Positions 17,202 to 26,162 are shown, numbered from the stretch's first letter. The stretch is 64,000 bases of DNA from JAGXQV01 sp964527565 (GCA_964527565.1 CAZGOY010000001.1:203473-267472), one strand, 5' to 3'. Translations and numbers: made by a program. The notes: generated by a model from the sequence alone, not told the origin.

Positions 17202-18125
17202 ATGAGTCAAGACCAAGCAAAATCCCAGCAGCAAACCACCGGTCACGTATGGGACGATGATTTGCAAGAGTTCAACAACCCCCTGCCGACCTGGTGGCTG
17301 TGGACGTTCTACCTGTCCATCATCTTCGCGCTGGTGTACTGGGTGTTCTATCCCTCCTGGCCGATCGGCAAGGGCTTCCTGACCGGAACCGGCACCATTA
17401 CCTACGTCAACGACAAGGGCGTGGAGAAAACCACGCACTGGAACACCCGTGCGTTGCTGATGAAAGATTTGCAGGAGGCGCGCGAGTCGCAGAAGAAGTA
17501 TGTCGATAAGGTTGCCGCCATGCCCTACGAACAGCTCAAAACCGATCCTGAAGCCTTTGGTTTTGTGGCCTCTGCGGGTGGTGTGCTGTTCAAGGACAAC
17601 TGCACCCCCTGTCACCAGAGCGGCGGTGCGGGCAAGATGGCGTTTGCCCCCAACCTGACCGACGATGACTGGATTTACGGCGGCAGTTACGAGAAGATTG
17701 AAGCGAGCATTACCAACGGGCGTCACGGCATCATGCCGCCCAAGGGAGGCGCGGATATTAATGACGGCGAAATCGAAAGCCTGGCCAACCACGTGCTGAA
17801 GCTTTCCGGCGAACCTGCTGACGAAGCCAAGGCGGCGGCCGGTGCCGAACTGTTCTCCGGCAAGGCGGTATGCTTCAGTTGCCATGGTCCGGAAGGCAAG
17901 GGCAACCAGGACATCGGCGCGGCCAACCTGACCGACAAGATCTGGTTGTGGGCGGATGTTCCGGCGGCTGGCACTCCGGAGGCGAAAGTCGCGGCGGTGA
18001 AGGCGGTGATCGCCAGCGGTCTCAACAAAGGCGTCATGCCAGCGATGAAGGATCGCCTGAATGCACAGCAGATCAAGCTGTTGACCGCCTACGTGCACGA
18101 CACGTTGGGTGGTGGCAAGCAATAA
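17202..18125 (+). CDS. ccoP: cbb3-type cytochrome c oxidase subunit III, diheme cytochrome c
   Basis: 307 residues. The N-terminal cbb3 subunit III domain includes HVWDDDLQEFNNPLPTWW and a membrane span at about 30-50. Two cytochrome c domains follow with CTPCH (about 134-138) and CFSCH (about 224-228). A Met ligand candidate follows each domain (GIMPPKGG, GVMPAMKD). CcoP is the electron entry point for soluble cytochromes c. It is the last gene of ccoNOQP and is followed by a strong terminator. Confidence 0.97.
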   Translation: MSQDQAKSQQQTTGHVWDDDLQEFNNPLPTWWLWTFYLSIIFALVYWVFYPSWPIGKGFLTGTGTITYVNDKGVEKTTHWNTRALLMKDLQEARESQKKYVDKVAAMPYEQLKTDPEAFGFVASAGGVLFKDNCTPCHQSGGAGKMAFAPNLTDDDWIYGGSYEKIEASITNGRHGIMPPKGGADINDGEIESLANHVLKLSGEPADEAKAAAGAELFSGKAVCFSCHGPEGKGNQDIGAANLTDKIWLWADVPAAGTPEAKVAAVKAVIASGLNKGVMPAMKDRLNAQQIKLLTAYVHDTLGGGKQ

Positions 18126-18155
18126 CACCGCTTCGCAATAGTAGCGCTTATAGAA

Positions 18156-18183
18156 GACCTCGCCTTACGGCGGGGTCTTTTTG
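18156..18183 (+). terminator. Rho-independent terminator of ccoNOQP
   Basis: A 9-bp stem, GACCTCGCC / GGCGGGGTC, with a 4-base loop is followed directly by five T. It lies 30 nt after the ccoP stop and separates the structural operon from the assembly operon. Confidence 0.85.
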
Positions 18184-18221
18184 CTAACACGCCGCAATAA
18201 ATCAGATTTCGGCTTGGAAAC

Positions 18222-18261
18222 TGACAAATGTCATTTACGGATGAGGCGCCGGGGCCATAAT
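18222..18261 (+). promoter_or_regulatory. FNR-like box and -10 of the ccoGHIS promoter
   Basis: CTGAC-AAAT-GTCAT (18221-18234) contains a perfect TGAC-N4-GTCA dyad, the same core as the box upstream of ccoN. CATAAT at 18256-18261 is a one-mismatch -10. It starts 28.5 bases after the dyad centre, against 29.5 bases at ccoN. Both fit class II activation by the FNR encoded at 13611. Confidence 0.6.
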
Positions 18262-18299
18262 GTGCGTAGCGGAATACCCCGGCAACTTAGGAGCAGATT

Positions 18300-19760
18300 G
18301 TGCAGAATGACAACGCTTTGAACGCAACAGAGAGTCAGTCCAGCCAGCCGCTTTTTCAGAAGCGCATCCCCATTCATTCCCGTTCGGTAAAGGGCGCTTT
18401 TCGCAATTTCAAGAGCGCTGTGCTGCTGATGGCGTTCGCCGTCTATTTCGGCCTGCCCTGGCTGCCGTGGGCGCGCACCGAGGCGCCGGATCAGGCGATT
18501 CTCTTCGACATGGTCGGGCGGCGATTCTTTATTTTCGACATGGTGGTTTATCCCCAGGACCTGATTTCATTGTCCTTGCTGTTGTTTATTGCGGCAGCGT
18601 TGCTGTTCTTCGTCACCGGCCTGGTGGGCCGGGCATTTTGCGGCTATTTCTGCTTCCAGACACTGTGGACTGATGCCTTCATTTTCATTGAAAGCTGGAT
18701 ACAGGGGGAGCGCCCGGCGCGCCTGCGCCTGCATAAGCAGGCATGGGGCGGCGAAAAAATCATCAAGTACAGCCTGACGCATTTCTTCTGGTTGCTGCTG
18801 TCCTTCTGGACGGCCTATTCCTTCATTCTTTACTTCGGTTACGCGCCGGAATTGACCGGGCGGTTTTTCGACGGAAGCCTGCCGCTGGTGGCCTATTCTA
18901 CGGTGCTGATCCTTACGCTGACCACCTACGCTGCCGCAGGGTTGGCACGCGAGCAAGTATGTATCTACATGTGCCCCTATTCGCGTTTTCAGGGGGTGAT
19001 GTACGAGCCGGAAACGCTGGCACCCTATTACGATATTCAGCGCGGCGAAGGCGCTGCCGGGCGCGCGGTGCCGCGTGAAGGCAGCAAGACGCTGGAAGAG
19101 CGCCACGACCAGGGTATCGGTGATTGTGTCGATTGCGGTATGTGCTATCAGGTCTGTCCGGTGGGTATCGACATACGCAACGGACTGCAATATCAATGTA
19201 TTTCATGCGGGCTGTGCGTCGATGCCTGCAACACCATCATGGATGCACGCGGCTTTCCGCGTGGCTTGGTGCGCTACGATTCGGAAATCAACATCGAAAG
19301 CGCCTCGCCCGGCAAGGTGCATCTCGACCTGCTGCGCGTGCGCACTGTCGGTTATGGCGTTGCCATTCTGGTGATGATCTTCGCGCTGGTCTACAATCTG
19401 GCCACGCGGGATGACGTGCAGTTGTCCATCCAGCCGGTACGCCAGCCGCTGTTCGTGGTGATGTCCGACGGACAGATACGCAACCGTTACCAGATACACA
19501 TCACCAATAAGACCATCGAGGAGCAGCACTACCACATCAGCGCGCAGGGCTTGCCTGAAACCGCACTGGATATCCCCGGCGGCATGGGCGATGTCAAGGT
19601 GCGTCCGGGCAAAAGCGTGCTGGTGATGGCCAACGTCAAACTCAGTCCCGTCGATGCGCAACACATCAGCGAATTTGACTTCCATGTTGCCGAAAAGAAC
19701 AGTCAGGATAAACCGATGATCAAGAAAGTCCGCTTTAATTCCAAGCAGGAAGCGCCATGA
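18300..19760 (+). CDS. ccoG: cbb3 oxidase accessory protein CcoG (FixG), copper reductase
   Basis: 486 residues starting at GTG with AGGAG 6 nt upstream. Several membrane spans occupy the first ~230 residues, including GRAFCGYFCFQTLWTD. Two 4Fe-4S ferredoxin motifs lie at about 275-320 (CVDCGMCYQVCP, CISCGLCVDACN). One more span and an immunoglobulin-like FixG C-terminal domain follow. CcoG is reported to reduce Cu(II) for oxidase metallation. It is the first gene of ccoGHIS and overlaps ccoH by 4 nt. Confidence 0.95.
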   Translation: MQNDNALNATESQSSQPLFQKRIPIHSRSVKGAFRNFKSAVLLMAFAVYFGLPWLPWARTEAPDQAILFDMVGRRFFIFDMVVYPQDLISLSLLLFIAAALLFFVTGLVGRAFCGYFCFQTLWTDAFIFIESWIQGERPARLRLHKQAWGGEKIIKYSLTHFFWLLLSFWTAYSFILYFGYAPELTGRFFDGSLPLVAYSTVLILTLTTYAAAGLAREQVCIYMCPYSRFQGVMYEPETLAPYYDIQRGEGAAGRAVPREGSKTLEERHDQGIGDCVDCGMCYQVCPVGIDIRNGLQYQCISCGLCVDACNTIMDARGFPRGLVRYDSEINIESASPGKVHLDLLRVRTVGYGVAILVMIFALVYNLATRDDVQLSIQPVRQPLFVVMSDGQIRNRYQIHITNKTIEEQHYHISAQGLPETALDIPGGMGDVKVRPGKSVLVMANVKLSPVDAQHISEFDFHVAEKNSQDKPMIKKVRFNSKQEAP

Positions 19761-20542
19761 CCCAGACATTGTTCGGTGGCGTGATCGTTATTGCGCTGAT
19801 TTATTTCGGCTTGCGATTCGCGGGCGTGTCCAACTACTGGCGCGGCGTCATCAGCTGCACGCTTCCGCTGGTCGCCATGCTGGCCTACAGCATGAACCAC
19901 TGGCCGGGTGGCGACATGATGACGCTGCACGTGGCGGTGTACGTTGCCACCGCCACGGTGCTGACACTGGGCGGCAGCGCCAAGGCCGTCAAGGGGCAGC
20001 GCATCCACTGGATACCTGCCCTCTTCATCGCCTTCTTCATCATGCTGACGGTCCTAATGGCAGCCTTTCTGACCATTGCCGTGCGCGGCTTGCCTCCTGG
20101 CGTGGCAAAGCTGGTGATGCCCGGTGACGGCAAAAAAAATATCTACACCGCTTTTTCGGGTGAAATCCCGCACGATGAGGAAGCGGCGAAGACCATTTCG
20201 CAGTACCTGAAAAAAACCGGTGCGCAACGCAATCTCGGCTGGCATATCGAAGTGGATGGGTTGAACGGATTAATCCAGAAACAGGCGCGCACGGTATGGG
20301 TAACCTTGCGCGACAAGGAGCAACAGCTAATCAGCAATGCCACCGTCAGGCTGGCCCTCAGTCGTCCGGCCATCGACGGGCAGCAGGAAATCGTCATTCA
20401 GTTCCAGTCTCTGGAAGCCGGTAAGCATCAGGGCGAAATCCGGCTTGATCAACCGGGGCAGTGGGTTGCCGTTCTGCAGGTGGATCGTGGGGGCGACAGC
20501 TATGAAACTGCCAAGGCAATCCTCGTTCAGTCGATACGCTAG
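19757..20542 (+). CDS. ccoH: FixH/CcoH-family cbb3 assembly protein
   Basis: 261 residues; ATG 19757 overlaps the ccoG stop (ATGA). The C-terminal ~150 residues are FixH-like: a membrane span (about 93-112) followed by a periplasmic beta domain ending in the VAVLQVDRGGDSYE-type stretch. The N-terminal ~90 residues add two or three extra hydrophobic segments not found in the short FixH form of about 150-170 residues. It is needed for stable cbb3 assembly, probably with CcoI. Family membership rests on the C-terminal pattern and on position. Confidence 0.85.
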   Translation: MTQTLFGGVIVIALIYFGLRFAGVSNYWRGVISCTLPLVAMLAYSMNHWPGGDMMTLHVAVYVATATVLTLGGSAKAVKGQRIHWIPALFIAFFIMLTVLMAAFLTIAVRGLPPGVAKLVMPGDGKKNIYTAFSGEIPHDEEAAKTISQYLKKTGAQRNLGWHIEVDGLNGLIQKQARTVWVTLRDKEQQLISNATVRLALSRPAIDGQQEIVIQFQSLEAGKHQGEIRLDQPGQWVAVLQVDRGGDSYETAKAILVQSIR

Positions 20543-20548
20543 CCGCCG

Positions 20549-22963
20549 ATGAGCGAAACGCCGCCCGCCCACGACTGTTTCCACTGCGGCCTGCCGATTC
20601 CGCGCGGGGCACATTATCCACTGGAAATCGAGAGCGAAGCCCGTGAGATGTGCTGCCGCGGCTGCCAGGCGGTGGCGCAGGCGATTGTCGAAAACGGTCT
20701 CGTTGATTATTACAAGCATCGCACCGCGTTACCTGCCTCCGGGCACGAACTGGTGCCGGAAGAATTGCAGCAACTGGCACTCTATGACCACGCCAGCATT
20801 CAGAAGAGTTTCGTCATCGAACGCGGCGGGCAGACCCGCCAAGCATCGCTGATTCTCGAAGGCATCACTTGCGCCGCCTGCATTTGGCTCAACGAGCGCC
20901 ATTTGCGCCAACTCGACGGCGTGCGCGAAGTGCAGGTCAATTACGCCAGCCATCGCGCGCGCATTACCTGGGACGACGAGGTCATCAAGCTCTCGCGCAT
21001 CCTCCAGGAAATCCAGTTACTCGGCTACAACGCCCACCCCTACAGCGCGGAGCGGCAGGCCGAAGTGCGCACGCAGCAGCGCGCGCGCGACCTCAGGCGC
21101 ATCGCTGTCGCCGGCCTGTGCGCCGCGCAGGTGATGATGATCGCGGTGGCGCTATATGCCGGAGCTGCCTTCGGCATGGAGCCGGGAACCGCAGAAATGC
21201 TGCGCTATTTCAGCCTGTTTTTGTCCCTGCCGGTGATGTTTTACGCCGCGCTGCCTTTCTACCAAAGTGCCGGGTATGCGCTGTCCGCGCGCCGCGTCAA
21301 CATGGACGTTCCGGTGTCGCTGGCGCTGGTGGTGGCGTTCTCCGGCAGCGTGTGGACGACCTTGCAGGGAGGTGGCGTGGTCTATTTCGACGCCATTACC
21401 ATGTTTAGCCTGTTTCTGCTCGGCAGCCGCTTTCTCGAACGCAACGCCCAGGAAAAATCCGTCGAGGCTGCCGAAAACCTGCTGAAACTGGCACCGGTGA
21501 TGGCCACGCGCGTGGTGGATGGGCGCCATGAAATCGTCCCGGTACTGGAACTCAACCCTGGCGACATCATTCTCACCAAACCGGGTGAGGCGATTGCCGC
21601 CGATGCCGAGGTCGCCGAAGGCGCAAGCGCCGTCGATGAAGCCCTGCTCACCGGGGAAAGCCGCCCAGTGATAAAACAGCCCGGCAGCACGGTCATCGCC
21701 GGCAGCATCAACCAAGACAATCCAATGCTGCTCAGAGTGACTGGCGTAGGCGAAAATACCGTCCTGGCCGGCATCGTGCGCCTGCTCGACCGAGCGGTAG
21801 CGGAAAAGCCGCGTCTCGCACAACTGGCCGACCGTATCGCCTCGCATTTCACTCTCGCGCTGCTGGTGATGGCGCTAGTGGTCGGCGGCGTGTGGTGGTG
21901 GCTCGACCCGTCGCGGGTGTTCGAGGTGGTGCTCGCCGTGTTGGTGGTCACCTGCCCCTGTGCCCTGTCCCTGGCCGCGCCAACCACCTTTGCCGCCGCT
22001 GGTGCACACCTGCTGCGGCGCGGTATCCTGCTGACTCGTGGTCATGCGCTGGAAACGCTTTCCAAAGTGAACCACCTGGTGCTTGACAAAACCGGCACCC
22101 TGACCTACGGCAGGCCGGTATTGCAGGAAATCCGCGTGCTTGCCGGGCTGTCGGCGCCGGAATGCCTGCAACTCGCCGCCAGCCTGGAACTGGCCTCGGA
22201 ACATCCCTTGGCCCAGAGTTTCCTGAACCGGGTGGAGCGTCGGGATTTGCTGGCGGTGCAGGAGGCACGCAACGTGCCGGGTAAGGGGGTGACCGGTACC
22301 GCCGCCGGGATGGCTTATACCTTGGGAAACCGCCGACTTTCGCCGCATACGGAAAACCTGCCACAGCCCGAAGCGCCGGACGGCGCCACGCTGGTATGGC
22401 TGTGCGATGCCGCGCGCCCGCTGGCACTGTTCGTTTTGCTGGACGGATTGCGCCCGCAGGCGGCGGAGTTGGTAGCCGAACTGAAGCAGCGGGGCGTCAA
22501 GGTAAGCATTCTCAGCGGCGATGGCGAGGAGGCCGTGGCGCACATCGCCGCGCAGGCCGGCATCGAAAACTGGCGTTCAAGCCTGCGACCCGAGGACAAG
22601 CTGGCGGCCTTGCGCGCCTTCCAGCAGCACGGTGACATCGTCGCCATGGCCGGAGACGGCGTCAACGACGCCCCGGTGCTGGCCGGTGCCGATGTCTCGC
22701 TGGCCATGGGCGGCGGCACGCAGGTGGCCCGCTCCAGCAGCGACATCGTGCTGATGTCGGAAAGCTTGTCGGACATCGGGCATGCCTTGCAGACTGGCAA
22801 GGACAGCATGACGGTGATGCGGCAAAACTTTACCTGGGCAATTGTTTATAACGTAATTGCCTTGCCCTTCGCCGCTGCCGGGCTGATTCCGCCGTGGCTC
22901 GCCGCGCTGGGCATGTCGGCGAGTTCGCTGGTGGTGGTATTGAACGCATTGCGTCTGCGCTAG
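20549..22963 (+). CDS. ccoI: Copper-exporting P1B-type ATPase CcoI (FixI)
   Basis: 804 residues. A Cys-rich N-terminus (CFHCGLP at 10-16, CCRGC at 35-39) is followed by a heavy-metal domain with GITCAAC (105-111), and then eight or so spans. The CPC metal site lies near 469-471. The phosphorylation motif DKTGT is at about 513 and GDGVNDAP at about 702. FixI-type ATPases move Cu(I) out of the cytoplasm for the cbb3 CuB site, rather than for tolerance. It lies 6 nt after ccoH in the assembly operon. Confidence 0.95.
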   Translation: MSETPPAHDCFHCGLPIPRGAHYPLEIESEAREMCCRGCQAVAQAIVENGLVDYYKHRTALPASGHELVPEELQQLALYDHASIQKSFVIERGGQTRQASLILEGITCAACIWLNERHLRQLDGVREVQVNYASHRARITWDDEVIKLSRILQEIQLLGYNAHPYSAERQAEVRTQQRARDLRRIAVAGLCAAQVMMIAVALYAGAAFGMEPGTAEMLRYFSLFLSLPVMFYAALPFYQSAGYALSARRVNMDVPVSLALVVAFSGSVWTTLQGGGVVYFDAITMFSLFLLGSRFLERNAQEKSVEAAENLLKLAPVMATRVVDGRHEIVPVLELNPGDIILTKPGEAIAADAEVAEGASAVDEALLTGESRPVIKQPGSTVIAGSINQDNPMLLRVTGVGENTVLAGIVRLLDRAVAEKPRLAQLADRIASHFTLALLVMALVVGGVWWWLDPSRVFEVVLAVLVVTCPCALSLAAPTTFAAAGAHLLRRGILLTRGHALETLSKVNHLVLDKTGTLTYGRPVLQEIRVLAGLSAPECLQLAASLELASEHPLAQSFLNRVERRDLLAVQEARNVPGKGVTGTAAGMAYTLGNRRLSPHTENLPQPEAPDGATLVWLCDAARPLALFVLLDGLRPQAAELVAELKQRGVKVSILSGDGEEAVAHIAAQAGIENWRSSLRPEDKLAALRAFQQHGDIVAMAGDGVNDAPVLAGADVSLAMGGGTQVARSSSDIVLMSESLSDIGHALQTGKDSMTVMRQNFTWAIVYNVIALPFAAAGLIPPWLAALGMSASSLVVVLNALRLR

Positions 22964-23003
22964 TCTACTGTCTGTCTGATAAAAGATTTCGAGGAAGAGT
23001 GAA

Positions 23004-23195
23004 ATGCCGGCGACAACATTGTTCTATTTGCTGGTGGGCGCGGTGGTCATGGCGGTGATCGCCGGGATCGGCATATTCTGGGCCATCAGGAGCAGCCAGT
23101 TCGACGATCTCGAAGGCCCGGCGCAACGCATCCTGATGGATGACGACGATCCCATGATCCCGCGTTATCGCCGCTTGAACGATAAGCCGGAATGA
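23004..23195 (+). CDS. ccoS: cbb3-type oxidase assembly protein CcoS
   Basis: 63 residues. One N-terminal membrane span (about 6-28) is followed by the family signature FWAIRSSQFDDLEGPAQRIL and an acidic DDDDP stretch. CcoS is required for cofactor insertion into the cbb3 oxidase. A GAGGAAGAG ribosome site is upstream. It follows ccoI by 40 nt, the standard ccoGHIS order. Confidence 0.93.
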   Translation: MPATTLFYLLVGAVVMAVIAGIGIFWAIRSSQFDDLEGPAQRILMDDDDPMIPRYRRLNDKPE

Positions 23196-23271
23196 ATTAG
23201 AATTCCCCCGTTATTGATGCGGGTTTCTTGATTTTTGTTGGATAATTTTGGCGTTTTTTGGGGAGAGCAAG

Positions 23272-23352
23272 ATGGACAAGCTGGTGATGCCGACGGTAGT
23301 GCTGATGATCGTTTTTTCCTATGTAAGCTTTTTCTCGGTGATTTTGGGTTAA
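23272..23352 (+). CDS. 26-residue single-span membrane protein downstream of ccoS
   Basis: An ORF of 26 codons from ATG 23272 to TAA 23352, with GGGGAGAG (23260-23267) as a well-spaced ribosome site. After MDKLVMPT, the rest (about 8-25) is one hydrophobic helix rich in V, F, S and I, with almost no tail. It lies 76 nt after ccoS and 20 nt before the operon terminator, so it is probably co-transcribed with ccoGHIS. Very small single-span subunits are known for terminal oxidases (CydX, CcoM), but I see no clear sequence match to those. The function is unknown; a cbb3-linked role is inferred from position only. Confidence 0.6.
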   Translation: MDKLVMPTVVLMIVFSYVSFFSVILG

Positions 23353-23372
23353 CCCCCCACAAGCACCTCGAT

Positions 23373-23402
23373 AAAAAGGCCGACGCAAGTCGGCCTTTTT
23401 TT
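23373..23402. terminator. Bidirectional rho-independent terminator between ccoGHIS and rpoH
   Basis: A perfect 12-bp stem, AAAAAGGCCGAC / GTCGGCCTTTTT, with a GCAA tetraloop and T runs on both strands. It serves the rightward cco assembly operon and the convergent rpoH. Confidence 0.9.
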
Positions 23403-23424
23403 GTTGGAGCGAAGGCGCCGCCAA

Positions 23425-24282
23425 TCAGGCCGTTTCGGCGGTAATTGCCGCCTTGATCTTCTGCATGGCCTTTTGCTCAATCTGGCGGATGCGTTCCGCA
23501 GAAACCCCGAATTCGGCGGCCAGATCGTGCAGCGTGGCGGTGTCGTCCACCAGCCAGCGCGCCTCCACGATGCGGCGGCTGCGATCGTCCAGGCTGGCCA
23601 GCGCGCGGGCCAAGCCACGTTCGCGCAAGCGCTCGATCTGCTCGGTGGCCAGTTGTTCGCCCGGTTCCGCATCCGGCGCCGCAAGGTAGGCAATGGGGCC
23701 GGCATAGTCGTCTTCGTCATCGGAATTCGACTCCATGGCGATGTCCTGGCCGGAAAAGCGGGTTTCCATCTCTACCACATCTTCCGGCTTTACGTTCAAA
23801 TCCCGCGCCATCTGGTCCACTTCGTCCGGGCTCAGGGTGCCGAGATCCTGCTTCATGCTGCGCAGGTTGAAGAACAATTTGCGTTGCGCCTTGGTGGTGG
23901 CGATTTTGACGATGCGCCAATTGCGCAGGATGAATTCATGGATTTCAGCGCGTATCCAATGTACCGCGAAGGAAACCAAACGCACGCCGCGTTCCGGGTC
24001 GAAACGCTTCACCGCCTTCATCAGCCCGATATTGCCTTCCTGGATCAAGTCGGCCTGGGGTAGCCCGTAACCCAAATAATTTCGGGCGATGCTCACCACC
24101 AACCGCAGGTGCGAAAGTACCAGCACGCGCGCCGCTGCGAGATCATTATCCCGGCGCAGCTTACGTCCCAACTCGGTCTCTTCCTCCGCGCTCAGCAGCG
24201 GAACCGCCCGCGTCGCCTGGATATAGCTCTCCAGGTTACCAACGGCGGAAGGAAAAGGCATGGCCATCAATGCTTGAGTCAT
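23425..24282 (-). CDS. rpoH: RNA polymerase heat-shock sigma factor RpoH (sigma-32)
   Basis: 285 residues. Region 2 contains GYGLPQADLIQEGNIGLMKAV (split at about 71-91). The RpoH box QRKLFFNLR at 133-141 is diagnostic for sigma-32. The region 4 helix-turn-helix is LAAEFGVSAERIRQIEQKAM. It directs transcription of heat-shock genes. The ribosome site is AGGAGG, 8 nt before ATG. A CIRCE-type operator lies 24 bases upstream of the start, implying HrcA control. Confidence 0.96.
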   Translation of the reverse strand: MTQALMAMPFPSAVGNLESYIQATRAVPLLSAEEETELGRKLRRDNDLAAARVLVLSHLRLVVSIARNYLGYGLPQADLIQEGNIGLMKAVKRFDPERGVRLVSFAVHWIRAEIHEFILRNWRIVKIATTKAQRKLFFNLRSMKQDLGTLSPDEVDQMARDLNVKPEDVVEMETRFSGQDIAMESNSDDEDDYAGPIAYLAAPDAEPGEQLATEQIERLRERGLARALASLDDRSRRIVEARWLVDDTATLHDLAAEFGVSAERIRQIEQKAMQKIKAAITAETA

Positions 24283-24306
24283 AGTGAATTACCTCCTGCT
24301 CGAATT

Positions 24307-24333
24307 TTAGCACTCGTCGCTTGAGAGTGCCAG
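24307..24333 (-). promoter_or_regulatory. CIRCE operator (HrcA site) in the rpoH promoter
   Basis: The + strand reads TTAGCACTC, then nine bases, then GAGTGCCAG. The consensus CIRCE is TTAGCACTC-N9-GAGTGCTAA, so 16 of 18 arm bases match, including one complete arm. A leftward -10 candidate, TAAAAT (24304-24309 on the complement), overlaps the operator. HrcA is known to bind CIRCE and repress heat-shock genes. Confidence 0.82.
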
Positions 24334-24456
24334 AGGCAGGAAAAGTTTGCAAGTTCACAGGCCCCTGCTTCCTGGAGGTGAATCTCGGCGGACGCAGGAC
24401 AAGCTCGCCGCCCGCCTGTAAAATGGCGCGCACCTCTAATTCGACTGGCTTCTCCC

Positions 24457-25827
24457 ATGCTGAAAATCCACAATACCCTGACTCGCGCCAAGCAGGAATT
24501 CATTCCCATCGAACCCGGCAAGGCGCGCATGTACGTGTGCGGCATGACGGTTTACGACTACTGCCACCTGGGGCACGCACGCGTGCTGGTGGTATTCGAC
24601 ATGGTGCAGCGCTGGCTGAAGGCCAGCGGCCTCGACGTGACTTACGTGCGCAACATCACCGACATCGACGACAAAATCATCCAGCGCGCCGCCCACAACG
24701 GCGAGGACATCGGCGCGCTGACCGGGCGCTTCATCGCCGCCATGGACGAGGACGCCGCAGCACTGGGCGTGGAAAAACCGCAGCACGAGCCGCGCGCCAC
24801 CCAGTATGTGCCGGGCATGATCGCCATGATCGACACCCTGATGAAGAACGGCCTGGCCTACGTCGCGGCCAGCGGCGACGTGTGCTACTCGGTGCACGGC
24901 TTTCCCGGTTACGGCAAGCTTTCCGGCAAATCGCTCGACGACCTGCGTGCCGGAGAGCGGGTCAATGTGGCGGAAGGCAAGCGCGACCCGCTCGATTTCG
25001 TGCTGTGGAAGTCGGCCAAACCCGGCGAGCCGCAATGGGATTCGCCCTGGGGGGCGGGACGCCCCGGCTGGCACATCGAATGCTCGGTGATGAGTGACGC
25101 CCTGCTCGGCGAGCATTTCGACATCCACGGCGGCGGCGCGGACTTGCAGTTTCCCCACCACGAAAACGAAATCGCCCAGTCCGAGGGCGCCCACGGCCAC
25201 CAGCACGTCAACTACTGGATACACAACGGCTTCGTGCGCGTGGATAACGAAAAAATGTCCAAATCGCTGGGTAATTTTTTCACCATCCGCGAAGTGCTGG
25301 AAAAATACGACGCGGAAGTGGTGCGCTTCTTCATCCTGCGCGCCCATTACCGCAGCCCGCTGAACTATTCCGACCAGCACCTCGACGACGCCAAGGCCGC
25401 GCTGACGCGGCTCTATACCGCCCTTAAGAATACTCCCCCAAGGTCTCTTCCCGTCAATTGGAATGACACTTTCGCGGCTACGTTTCGAGCAGCGATGGAC
25501 GACGATTTCAACACCCCGGAAGCTATAGCTGAATTGTTTGACTTAGCAACAGAAGCTAACCGAAGCAACGATCCGGTGAACACAACACTATTGAAGTCGC
25601 TGGGTGGAGTGCTGGGTTTATTGCAGCGAGACCCCAACGAATTCCTCCAGGCCGGTACGGAAGAATCCGGTTACACCCCGGAGAAAATCGAGCAACGCAT
25701 CGCCGAACGGGTCGCCGCCAAGAAAGCCAAAAACTACGCCGAAGCCGACCGCATCCGCCAGGAACTGACCGACGCCGGCATCGTACTGGAAGACACGCCG
25801 CAGGGAACGGTGTGGCGGCGGGGATGA
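24457..25827 (+). CDS. cysS: Cysteine--tRNA ligase
   Basis: 456 residues, full length. The start is MLKIHNTLTRAKQEF; the zinc/HIGH region is MYVCGMTVYDYCHLGHAR. The zinc ligands continue in WHIECSVM and the FPHHENEIAQ stretch, and the KMSKSLGN loop is at about residue 266. It charges tRNA-Cys. A TAAAAT -10 candidate lies at 24419-24424, 33 nt before the start. Codons between 25430 and 25620 look more AT-rich than the rest, but the frame is intact. Confidence 0.97.
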   Translation: MLKIHNTLTRAKQEFIPIEPGKARMYVCGMTVYDYCHLGHARVLVVFDMVQRWLKASGLDVTYVRNITDIDDKIIQRAAHNGEDIGALTGRFIAAMDEDAAALGVEKPQHEPRATQYVPGMIAMIDTLMKNGLAYVAASGDVCYSVHGFPGYGKLSGKSLDDLRAGERVNVAEGKRDPLDFVLWKSAKPGEPQWDSPWGAGRPGWHIECSVMSDALLGEHFDIHGGGADLQFPHHENEIAQSEGAHGHQHVNYWIHNGFVRVDNEKMSKSLGNFFTIREVLEKYDAEVVRFFILRAHYRSPLNYSDQHLDDAKAALTRLYTALKNTPPRSLPVNWNDTFAATFRAAMDDDFNTPEAIAELFDLATEANRSNDPVNTTLLKSLGGVLGLLQRDPNEFLQAGTEESGYTPEKIEQRIAERVAAKKAKNYAEADRIRQELTDAGIVLEDTPQGTVWRRG

Positions 25828-25879
25828 AGATACCCTTCTGAAACGGGAAACTTGATGGAAGCCGGTACGGAGGCTAGAA

Positions 25880-25898
25880 TCTGACCTGAATAGTCAGA
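25880..25898 (+). promoter_or_regulatory. Inverted repeat upstream of the phd/vapC pair, probable autoregulatory operator
   Basis: TCTGAC-CTGAATA-GTCAGA is a perfect 6-bp dyad, 15 nt before the antitoxin start. Phd-family antitoxins usually repress their own promoter through such palindromes. Confidence 0.5.
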
Positions 25899-25913
25899 AC
25901 AGGGGATGCTGAA

Positions 25914-26162
25914 ATGCAAACATGGCAAATGCAAGAGGCCAAAGCGCGGATGTCCGAGCTGGTTAAACGCGCACAGAATCAACCGCAGGACATTACCTTG
26001 CACGGCAAGTCGGTCGCCGTGGTGATTTCTCGCGAAACCTTTGATCGCCTGTCGCAGACGCAGGACTCCCTGGTGGATTTCATGCGGCGCTCACCGCTGT
26101 TTGGCGCCGATGACATCGCGCTCGAACGTGACCGGAGCCAGACCCGCGAGGTGTCGTTTTGA
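25914..26162 (+). CDS. Phd/YefM-family antitoxin
   Basis: 82 residues. The N-terminal DNA-binding fold begins MQTWQMQEAKARMSELVKRA, with the LHGKSVAVVISRETFDRL strand-helix pattern of the PhdYeFM family. The C-terminal tail (about 58-82) should wrap and block the toxin. A GGGGATG ribosome site precedes ATG 25914. The toxin gene overlaps its stop by 4 nt, the usual antitoxin-first order. Confidence 0.92.
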   Translation: MQTWQMQEAKARMSELVKRAQNQPQDITLHGKSVAVVISRETFDRLSQTQDSLVDFMRRSPLFGADDIALERDRSQTREVSF

